A DNA stretch of 64,000 nt from Manduca sexta (Eukaryota; Arthropoda; Insecta; Lepidoptera; Sphingidae): positions 14,930,913 through 14,994,912 of the forward strand of contig NC_051131.1 of NCBI RefSeq assembly GCF_014839805.1. The letters run 5' to 3'. The notes under the pieces are model-generated. The model saw nothing but the letters and a program-made list of their open reading frames with translations. It searched no databases and was not told the DNA's origin. The position numbers and the translations under genes were made by a program. Shown here piece by piece: positions 13,501 to 22,825 of this stretch; positions within the stretch are counted from its first letter, which is position 1; each line of letters starts with the position of its first letter.

Positions 13501-16500
13501 GCAGCTCTTCCAGCTGGTCCTTATAGCTATACGCTTTGCTCTCACGCTTTAGGTTCATCTCTTTGCTGTCATCATTGCTGCATAAAAAAATAAACACATT
13601 AAGGTACGTATATATGGTTGAAAATTAAATTAGTAAAATAAGGCAGTGAATTATTTCAACATACACGCCTGTATCTCGGAAGAGGTAGGCAGAAATAAAA
13701 ATAAATGACAATGACCCAGATTATCTGTCATAGACATCATGATCATCAGCCACAGGATGTGCATTGAAGCCCTGGTTATGTAAGTATGGGTACTGACCCG
13801 GGCACGGCGCTCTTGTCGTAGAGCTCTCCGTCGGGCGTGAGGTAGGTGAAGTACTCGTCGCGCGTGACGCGCAGCAGCTCGCCGTCGCACAGCGCGTGCA
13901 GCGCGTGCTGCACGGCGCCGCCCGCCACCACCTCCGCGTTCACGCGCACCAGCGTCGACACCACGTTTGACATCGTCTACAACACAGTTATAATGTACTT
14001 TACTGATGGTCTCATGTGTGAGAGTCCGCCTGGGTAGGTATCACCGCTATGTCTATTTCTGCCATCAAGCAGCAGTGTGTAGTCACTCTTGTGTTCCGGT
14101 TTGAAGGACATTGTATCCAGTGTGAGTACTGGACATAATAAGACTTAAATCTTAAGTTTCAGGATGGCGAGCGCAGTAGAATACCAAACAATACTTTCTA
14201 ATTCAAGGTGTAGGATGGTGTTTCTACTATTTATGGGCGACCGTATCGCTTACCGTCAGGCGAACGGCAAGCTCATCTCATCATTAAAAACAATAAGAAA
14301 GAAAACACTCCAGTTATGTGCATGACCTACGTGAGCCGCAGTGAACGTGTATATATCAATACTGTTGTACAGGGTGCTGACAAAGAAAAATAAGAACTCA
14401 AGTTTAAACCTTATCAATACTTTCGTATAAAGACCAAACAAAGTGTTTCGCCTCTATCGTAATAAAAGGAGATAAGGTTCAATTTTAATTGTAATAAAAT
14501 TCGACGTAATCTCTTCGACATTTTAAAGTACATTTTAATACACTATAATTAAATAACGACAGGTTGCCAACTAACCTCATTAGGGGTGAAATCACTGATG
14601 TAAATATTCCTTAGGTTGTTGGCATACATCCCCACCAACTTCTTAGGCTGTAGGCCGAGATATACTACCACTTTGGTCCATGCATGCTTGTTCACTGCCA
14701 TGGCCAGTGGATGATGGCAGCAGCGCAAAGCCTCTATGGCTAATGGCTCGAGGTCTTCAGTGGGATACTCTGTTGGAATAAATAATTAAATTTATTTGCG
14801 AAGTTGTCAAAATAAATATAAGAAACGATAAATGTACCACCACCCTTAGGTTGACTGGGAGAGAATGCCTTTGGCATTAAGTCCGCCGATATACTTATTA
14901 TGTATATAAAGTGCAAAATAAAATAAAATAAATAAATGTAGACATCAACAAAGAATAAGAATTTAGTTATTTGCTGTATGAATTTTGCGAGAAGATTAGA
15001 AGCCACACAACACTTTTTGATATATTTATATTTCCTATCATATGGCTGTTTTGAAGATCAGCAACTTTTCACCACAAATAAGAAGCATCAACTCACGTTT
15101 ATAAGAGCACAATGCATGCACACAATCCAGTATCATCTTGCCGGTGACTTCCGACGCCTTCTCCTCGGGCGGCGTCTTCTCCTTCACGTTGAACACCTTG
15201 CCCTCCTCCAGCACTTCGTTGAGCTTCATCACCAGGTTCTTGGCAATACTGGCTCCCGGAGCCTTGGCCATCATCGCCTTAGTCTCCTCGAGCGCGAGGG
15301 ACCTGACGCTCTTGGCCGTGGAGAGCAGCATCAGCACCAGCGCTCTGTAAACCGGCGAGTTTTGCTCGCTGGCCACACTTTGGTAGTTTTCCAACACAGT
15401 CGTGCATAGCAACACCACCTGCATTAGGACTATAAAGGGGTAAATGTTATAGAGTACCTCGGCTTTTGGCTTGAACACATCGATGAAGCGGACGATGCGC
15501 TAAATTATATGAATATGCGACATTACTACTGGGATGGATATCTGCTTTGAGGGAAGGAAGGGAAAGGAATAATATAGTTTGCGTGGTATACCACGATATG
15601 ATGGAAATTAACTTGATACTGATCTAGAAGAGCAGAAGAAAAAGACATATTATTGTCTTGAATAAGCCGGGATCATGACAAGAAAATGGTGATAAGGTAT
15701 TATTCATGATGCTAAGTGAATAATAACAAAAATGTGCGAATGAAAGAAAAAAAAAAATGTTTTTGTAATCTATGAATATTTGCTCAAAATTTACAGAAAA
15801 AAGCGCGACTTCTATTCCATAAAGTATAGGTCAAAGTATGATAAATCATGCGACCGTGCTATGTGCTTTACGATATTTAACTAAACAGTGGCGTGACTGT
15901 ATGAGGGTAGTTGTAAATTAAGCATGTTAAAAAGAAATATATACAATAAAAAGAAAAATATGTCTGATAAAAAGAGACTAACTAAAAAAATTGGTCCTTC
16001 GAGCCAAACACACTCTGTATATTATTACTAATATTATTAACACCATCACCCAGCCATGCCGCTGAACTCCTACTCCTATGATATCATATTCCTCACCGTC
16101 ATCGCTGGCGGCGCTGAGCAGGCGGTCCTGCAGCAGCACGTGCTTGTCGGGATGCGCCAGCGTCGTCCACAGCGCGCCGCGGGTCGGCAGCTCGCGGCCC
16201 GAGTCCAACAGCACTAAGCCCAGCATTGCGCACACGCCTTCGCTTACTACCAGGTGCTGATGGATAAAACTTTATTGTAAACAGTAATTACTTGAACTCT
16301 ATCACACAAGTTTCGATGGTGTTAAAAAAAAAAAGTTTTTTAATATATTAATGGTTCACTTTTTATGGTTACTTGCCACCTTAAGATATAGTTTAGTAGG
16401 AAGTACCTGCGTGGGCTGCTGCGCCGCCTTCTCAACCGGCTTGGTGAGCAGTGGCGCGAGCGCGGCGGCGTGCGCGGGCGCAGCGATACACGCTCGCAGC

Positions 16501-19500
16501 GCGCAACTCAGTACGCTCATGTACGCCGTGCGCACCGCCTGCGTCGTGCTCTTAGCAGACAGGTTTTTCTGCACAGCAATGTATTTGTATGTACAATAAG
16601 ATTATTTCTATCGCATCAAGCGAGCTTATTATGTTTATTACGTAAACAAAGAAAATTATGCTTGTTTCGTTCTATGAAAACAAAGATGTGATAATTTAGT
16701 AATAAAATGACATCTATCAAAACCATCACGTTATACCTTGAATATATCGAGCAGGTTCTCCGGCAGCGGTCCGCCGAGCGTGTTGGTCCACTGCTTGAGC
16801 ACGTCGAGCGCGGCCACGAGCGTGCGCTCGTGCGACTCCGAGTCCAGCACGCGCGACACCTGCGTCGCCGCCTCTGCGTACAACGACACGCGCTCCTCCG
16901 CTGTCACTGCGAACTCGCTCAGCGTGCTTAGAGCCTGCGATGAAGGGAAGAGTTATAAATTAGTACCATTCTCATTTTTTTTTCAAGTCCCGAATTGCGA
17001 ATAAATATTTGTCGTCCAATATAGTCGGTCAATCAATACTCAAGGTACACAGTTTGGGATGAATTTATCTAATATTGATTCGTTCAGTAGTTGGTATGAG
17101 TGATGAATGATGTGAGCTATGCGTGTGACGGTGCTGACCTGCAGCACGGCGATTTTATCCTCGCTGGAGGTGAGCTTGCCGGCGGCGCCGTGGTAGTGCG
17201 CGGCGGCGTGGCGCAGCAGGTCGCGCGCGGCGGCGACGTCCCGCGTGCGACGCGCCAGGCGGCCCAGCGCCGCCGCCGCTTGTGCACGCACCCACACGTC
17301 CTTCGAGTGTACGTTCACTGCGATCACAAAATTATTGACATATCTTTCGCGCTATTAAATTAAAACAAAATATTACCATTGTAAATTCTATGAAGAATTA
17401 TAATCTATCCTGTTTTCACTAAATAATATATAGTCCATTGAAATGTTACATTTTTTAGGCCTTACCTTGCGTTTTTTAGAGGACGCAATTTTATTTTTTT
17501 GAAGTGTAGGGGGTCAGTCTAAAGCTAAAACCAAGTTTGTGGGGTCGCCACCCTTGTCCCACGGCCGCCATCTTGAAAATAGGGGTTGAAATGGTTTTAC
17601 GGTGTATCTCTTAAACTATTTATCTGACAAAAAAAATGTATAAATATTTTTTGTTGCAAATTAAATTCTTTACAACTTTGGTCTAGTAACTTTTGTCGTA
17701 GAACTATAAATAAAAAAGTTATAAGCGAAAATGTTAAGAAATTCAATGTTAAGCAATATCCATTGCAAAGTCATCAGAACGTGTGTTTATAAGGTTCATA
17801 ATACTTTTTTTGTACTCTCATTTATACCCAAATACCCAAGGGATCATTAGGGAACAAAAGAACATCTGCCTGCTATTATTATTATTATTTCTAACCTCTC
17901 TTATTGTAAGAATAGCTGAAAATATTGTATTGAAGTTGTCGTTCAACTTATATCTTTTAGTTGTGCTACATATTTCTGTACGTGCGTTTCTGTTTCTAAT
18001 TGTGAAGACGATTTTGAATGATTTTAGACACGATTTTAACTTTAGTGAAAACTACTTTTTTTTTATTAGCATTTTGACTTTTAAAAGACTTTTAATAATA
18101 ATAGCAGGCAGATGTTCTTTTGTTCCCTAATGGTCCCTTGGGTATTTGGGTATTAATGAGAGTACAAAAAAAAGTATTATGAACCTTATAAACACACATT
18201 CTGATGACGTTGCAATGGATATTGCTTAACATTGAATTTCTTAACATTTTCGCTTATAACTTTTTTATTTATAATTCTACGACAAAAGTTACTAGACCAA
18301 AGTTGTAGAGAATTTAATTTGCAACAAAAAATATCTATACATTTTTTTTGTCAGATAAATAGTTTAAGAGATACATCGTAAAAACCATTTCAACCCCTAT
18401 TTTCAAGATGGCGGCCGTGGGACAAGGGTGGCGACCCCACAAACTTGGTTTTAGCTTAAGATTGACCCCCCCTATACTTCAAAAAAATAAAATTGCGTCC
18501 TCTAAAAAACGCAACCCTAAATGTAACTTTTCAATGGACTAATACCACAGGAAATAATGCATACTGCATAACATCCTCAAACCTTTAAAACAACTGACCA
18601 ATTAAACTCTTTCCAATTTCAACAGCGATGCCATCCAGGTATATGTCCAGGTTGGCCACCACCTCTCCCACTGCCTGGATGATAGTTTCGGGGCTGCGCA
18701 GCATAGCCTTGTGCAGTGCAGGCAGCAGCGTCTCCTGCACCTCGGCTTTGTCCAGCGTTTGCAGTAAGGAGGCGCAGCCGTTGATGTAATTTGCGTTTGG
18801 ACGACTCTTCACGCTAATCAGGCTCTTTGTAAAGCTTTCGAGCATTTTTGTCTGTAGGAATTACATAAAACATAGTGATTTCTTAAATTCACATTAATGT
18901 TAGAAATTAAAAAAAGAAAACTTCGTGTTTTGTTCACAGAGAAGGCTGCAGTCTTCAAAACGTCGGCAGATAAAATAGTTTTATTTAAAAAAAAACCATT
19001 GTGTTAACTTATTATAGGTGTCACATATGCACACACATGAATTTATGTATGCATGTTCAAAACAAAATTATGCCTGTTAAATAATTTATATTTGCTTTTT
19101 AATACATATTTAGGGTATGATAATATTATGTAGGTATATTGTCTTAGCAGAAGATATTGAACAAGCAAGTAGACTACCTGTTGGTAAGTTATTTTTGTTG
19201 TTCATGAAAGCCATGGTCGCTAGAGAAATAAACAAGTTTGTTGATTAGGTCTCAGAATTAGAAGTCAACGCACACACAATAAAAAAAAAAGCAATAATTA
19301 AAATGATAATATTAATTTGGTGATTTTGAGTCATTCAACTGCAGTATTAAAAATGTTTAAAGGCATGTTTTAGCTACTATTTCGATGATGCATCTTATTA
19401 TGATAACTTGAAACATCATGTCAAAATCGAATGTCGGAAAAGCGTAATTCTCTGATGTTCAAACGTATGTCTTGTGACCCCCACAGCTCAAATACTTATA

Positions 19501-22336
19501 TCGAATTTAGCACCCACACACAAACATCAATGTCAATTCAATTAGAGACTGAAATTGCCATTCGCCTTGCATAACCTTACATCAAGCCTTATTTTACTTA
19601 CTATTTTATTAAGAAAATTATTTGAAATCTTTTGTAATATACACGCGTCAGGTAGTCGTGGTTGGGCGACTTTGTTTTATAAAATGTAAGGATAGAAAAC
19701 AATATATTAAAACTAAATAAAAATTTGATTGTGTTGATTTCAGTACCAAATAAAAGTATAGTGTCGCGATCATTAAAAAACTAAGGCAGACGAGAAAAGT
19801 TCAATACAATTTGTCTTAAGCATTTTGAATAACTATAGGGCATTTTTTTATACACACATGTGCATATTTTTACCTTTCCTTACCTTATGTTTAGTGATGT
19901 CATCCTCCTGCGCGGTTTGTCTGTAATGCCTGCAGAGCGCTGAGAAGGCGACGCACACGTGCGGGCCGGAGTCCGGCGCCTGCGCGAGCAACACTTCCAT
20001 CCACTTTGCGACTTTTTCCTTGCCGATGGTATTCCACGAGTAATGGAGCTGGGAGAAAAAATCGATTGCTTATTATTGGGTTTCTCTACAATAAATAAAG
20101 TTCCAATATCTTACAATTTGCTGATATTCTGTACACAGTAACAAATTGATGCTCTTTGCCTCTTCTCTGAACATCAATACTATAGTGTTTATACTCACCA
20201 TAGAATATGCTTTTTCATTTTTCTTTTTATTTCCATAAGCTGTAACCACTGCGAGAAGATTGGCCTGTGACAACACTAATGTGTTATAGTCATCAATGGT
20301 CTGCTCAGGCGCCTTTAAGGTGCACTCCACAAGGACTGTAGACCATCGCAGGGCATATAGACCACTTTGGCATGTGCTCTTACTGTAAGAAAAGAGAAAT
20401 AACATAGTAATTATGATATGACATTAGCTGCTTAACAAGTTAGTAGTACTGTAGGCATTTGTTTATATAAACTTGTTATTGTAATGTGTAACAAGTTGTT
20501 GCTGATTTTTGTGTTTTTAAAGTGGTATAAAAATACTTCCTCTTGGTACTTTTCAGAAAAACAATATTAAATACTTACGAAGTAGCAGTATTCTTCAGCT
20601 GTTCAGATATCTCAAGCAACACTGGTAACAGATTCTTCAGTGTCCATTCTCGGTGGTGGGTCGCGAGACACGCAATGAGATCCTTGATATACGACTGTGA
20701 GGTGGCATCTCTGTATCGGTGCAGCGTCAATGCCAGCACTCGGCAGACAAACCTAACTACAGGCTCAGTGATACCTGCATTTGAGGGTATTTCTAGTTGT
20801 CATGATGTAATAAATATATGCTAGCCTTACATTCAATTTTGTACACATCCATAAACAAAAGACACAATACATCTAATTTTACATTATAAATCAAAACCAC
20901 AAGGTCCTGTCCTGAGCTTATCATATACTGTGTTGTTAGAATTATGTAATATAAAACTTATATTACTCAGTAATTATGCTGTTTAAAATGTTATTCAAGT
21001 TGGAACACTATATTACCTCCATACAAGTGAGCGGAGCAATGCCACTATTCTTTGATGCAATTATACTAGCATATGAGAGGTTATCACTTAATAATTACTG
21101 GAACTATCTAGTATTTTTTATTATGCAGAGAAAATGTCAACTTTGAAATGGAACAGGTAATTCCAAATGATAAAATTTTCAATCAGAAACCATAACAGTA
21201 AACAATAAATTATTCATGAAAATCTTTTATTCAATAATTCATTAACAGAATGTTGAAAACCAAATCTTGTATGTTTGCTTAGGTATGCATTCAAAGAACT
21301 TGCAACCTTTCCCAGGTGACATAGAAGTAGTTTTTGATAATGCATCACTTGTTGAGCAGCAGTCAGTGTAAGTTTATGTTTTTAATATTGTACAATCTAT
21401 CTATGTACAAACATGTACTTTTTAAAGCTAGGGTAGATGGTTTTTTTTATAATATTTATGTAATCAGTAATTCTAGTATACTCAACATTTGAAAAGAGGT
21501 AAATGTTCACTTGTTTTACTAAGTTTTGAATTCAGTGAAGTATGTAAAAGAGGTCTAAAATTAACTTAATTCTGATCTATAACAGCTGATTCAGTAGAAA
21601 CTTTTCAACAAACAGAATAAAATAACATTTAAAATATAATAAGAAACTAGTGTAGCTGACCACTAGTATCCAATTTAAGATTTAACTTTGTTTCTAGAAA
21701 TGTCTTCAAAAATAGCATATCATGAAATGACTGACATATATTATGAGAAAACAATAAAGAGCTTTATAATCATTTCATAACACATATTTGTAGTAATGAA
21801 CATACTATTATTTATGTACTTCTAAGAAGTAAAATTTGAATAACTTGAAGCAAGGCAGGTAACCTAACAATTGTTGAATGTGAGCTGAAATCAATACATC
21901 CCAAGCATCAGAGATACATATAGGATGAAAATGTTTGTTTTAGGTACAGACCTGGGGCATTGACATTCGGTGCACACAGGCGCACTAACCATCCCTTCGG
22001 CCAATCGCATGCACAACATGCAGCGGCCGGGACCGCGGATCAATACAGCTCTCCCAAACAGCCTAGATAGCTCCCGGGAGTCTGACACCTAACTTGACCT
22101 ACTTTTGTATTGAACTATAATAGGAAAAATAATCCACAATTACCTGGCGAGGATAATACTTCGCAAATTTCGTTTACAACCTCTCTTCTACCTTTCAAAC
22201 TTGCGGTTTGGATTTTGAACGGTATATCCTTTAGTTTCTTCAATACCTGTGGATAGACAACTTCGTCACTTATCTGCACACAGTTTGGGATGATGTTTTA
22301 GCAAACAGAGACGCAATTTACCTCGGTATCTGCCAT
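1534..22336 (-). CDS. GCN1: GCN1, ribosome-bound activator of the eIF2alpha kinase GCN2 (complete, 39 exons)
   Basis: Giant HEAT-repeat scaffold that binds stalled or collided ribosomes with GCN20/ABCF3 and recruits GCN2 in the amino-acid starvation response. Coding exons, 5' to 3': 22336-22322, 22246-22144, 20774-20579, 20382-20199, 20048-19884, 18851-18599, 17317-17139, 16934-16737, 16568-16407, 16256-16097, 15429-15097, 14769-14576, 13976-13798, 13577-13448, 13078-12998, 12766-12543, 12391-12195, 11953-11786, 11500-11370, 11156-11020, 10920-10704, 10603-10175, 10084-9956, 9775-9652, 9212-8976, 8663-8484, 8254-7965, 7798-7603, 7491-7186, 6845-6637, 6339-6202, 5975-5823, 5547-5359, 5101-4839, 4758-4437, 4245-4015, 3909-3229, 3121-2897, 1656-1534. 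They total 8,031 nt (2,676 residues; human about 2,671) and every junction keeps phase. Landmarks: start MADTE; Lys/Glu-rich linker about 774-844; the most conserved eEF3-like block about 1346-1670 (e.g. [15 protein letters not shown]); GCN2 RWD-binding region about 2258-2410 ([20 protein letters not shown]); end DCTLLT (human DDTILT). All donors are GT; none has the U12 motif RTATCCTT. Confidence 0.97.
1657..2896 (-). other. GCN1 last intron (1.24 kb)
   Basis: AT-rich intron between the final two coding exons, donor GTAGGTAC (minus) and acceptor ending CTTGTTCAG. Short open frames occur on both strands, but none has coding character. Nothing else recognised. Confidence 0.8.
10085..10174 (-). 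other. 90-nt in-frame GCN1 intron without stop codon
   Basis: Intron between coding exons 22 and 23, donor GTACTGTT and acceptor CCACCAG. Its length is a multiple of three and the GCN1 frame stays open through it, so retention would insert 30 residues after about residue 1345, between TPSQQ and VQEAV. Homologues are continuous at this point (human TPSQQVQE), which supports removal as the normal event. Confidence 0.75.
12543..12766 (-). other. GCN1 exon 16 with Gly/Ala-rich, extremely GC-rich segment
   Basis: Within this exon (residues about 845-919) about 50 bp (12661-12715) is nearly pure G/C and encodes a run of Gly and Ala ([13 protein letters not shown]) between otherwise normal HEAT helices. 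It looks like lineage-specific low-complexity expansion. It joins exons 15 and 17 in correct phase, so it is part of the gene, not an artefact. Confidence 0.75.
14005..14290. repeat. Interspersed lepidopteran-type repeat in a GCN1 intron
   Basis: Segment starting near CATGTGTGAGAGTCCGCC and ending near CTTACCGTCAGGCGAACGGC, which I recognise as a pattern recurring in lepidopteran genomes. It has no open frame. A shorter relative of its terminal part seems to lie at about 45150-45200. Class (SINE-like or other nonautonomous element) is not determined. It sits in the 599-bp intron between exons 13798-13976 and 14576-14769. Confidence 0.45.
17431..18541. mobile_element. Foldback (long inverted repeat) nonautonomous DNA transposon
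   Basis: Two arms, 17431-17889 and 18090-18541, are near-perfect reverse complements separated by about 200 bp of AT-rich spacer. The termini are TAGTCCATTG and CAATGGACTA; TA at both outer ends suits a Tc1/mariner-type TA duplication (termini then GTCCATTG), and ATA on both flanks is an alternative 3-bp duplication. The arms carry the same features in opposite order (CAAGATGGCGGCC, GACAAGGGTGGCGACC, a T-rich tract, GCAGGCAGATG at the hairpin base). No transposase frame exists. It lies in GCN1 intron 6, starting about 57 bp after a donor, so the pre-mRNA could form a hairpin of about 450 bp. Confidence 0.88.
18852..19883 (-). other. GCN1 intron 5, with a short repeat fragment
   Basis: AT-rich intron of 1,032 bp. 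At about 18940-18985 a fragment containing AAGGCTGCAG and AAACGTCGGC followed by A/T-rich sequence resembles one at about 49547-49595 (AAGGCTGCAA and AAACGTCGGG), so it is probably a remnant of a dispersed repeat. Nothing else recognised. Confidence 0.5.
20775..22143 (-). other. GCN1 intron 2, with a GC-rich island of unknown origin
   Basis: Intron of 1,369 bp. Mostly AT-rich, except for a compact GC-rich block at about 21950-22090. On the minus strand this block stays open and encodes a Cys-rich stretch (RCMLCMRL...VCTECQC). It cannot be a GCN1 exon, because the flanking exons join in phase without it, and the Cys pattern suggests a transposon fragment. No match is claimed. Confidence 0.4.
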
Positions 22337-22825
22337 TTTCGAAACACATTCACGAATTTCATAAAAATCTAAAAAGACACCACACACACGTCTTGCTATT
22401 CAGAGCACAGATTAAAAAGATCTGGGACAGAAATGTCACAATAATGTGTAATGTTTCCCCTGAATAAAATGTGAGTGTGACCAAAAAGTAATAGTAAATA
22501 TCGACTATCTGCAGCGATTAAAATATCCAGATATGTGCAAGGATTTAACCCCTCTAGTGATTTATTACAAAGTATTTCATTTAATTGGCTTGACACCTCA
22601 TAAAAATTATCTGTAATACAAATTACAAGATATATATGATTTTTAACTGGTTTAATTAAATACATAATCAACTATTTCTTGCACATTGGTGTGCAAGAAG
22701 TAGTCGATTACATTAATTTGATATCCCAACACTATTGCTTATTTATGTCAATGTCAAAATAAGGCAGAAATTTCTGAATTTTATTTTTGTTTATCAATAC
22801 ATTTCAAAAAGAAGCTGCTATTAAA
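22337..22825. promoter_or_regulatory. Bidirectional promoter region of GCN1 and SNRNP48
   Basis: Only 489 bp separate the GCN1 start codon (22334-22336, minus) from the SNRNP48 start codon (22826-22828, plus). Both 5' UTRs and promoters must fit here. I see no convincing TATA box placed for either gene, which would suit dispersed housekeeping promoters. The minus strand holds a 91-codon open frame (22671-22396) that ends 59 nt before the GCN1 ATG and could act as an upstream ORF if GCN1 transcripts start above it. Confidence 0.7.

Noticed and set aside
15458..15499. Minus-strand 42-nt exon-like block (reads [14 protein letters not shown], with AG before and GT after) between GCN1 exons 10 and 11
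   Set aside because: The phase left by exon 10 (one base) does not fit it. Joining exon 10 directly to an acceptor ending at 15430 (CCTTTATAG) restores the phase and matches the family without this block, and the total then divides exactly by three.
21891..22088. 65-codon Cys-rich minus-strand frame in GCN1 intron 2
   Set aside because: Flanking GCN1 exons join in phase without it and homologues have no such segment. More likely a transposon fragment in a GC-rich island.
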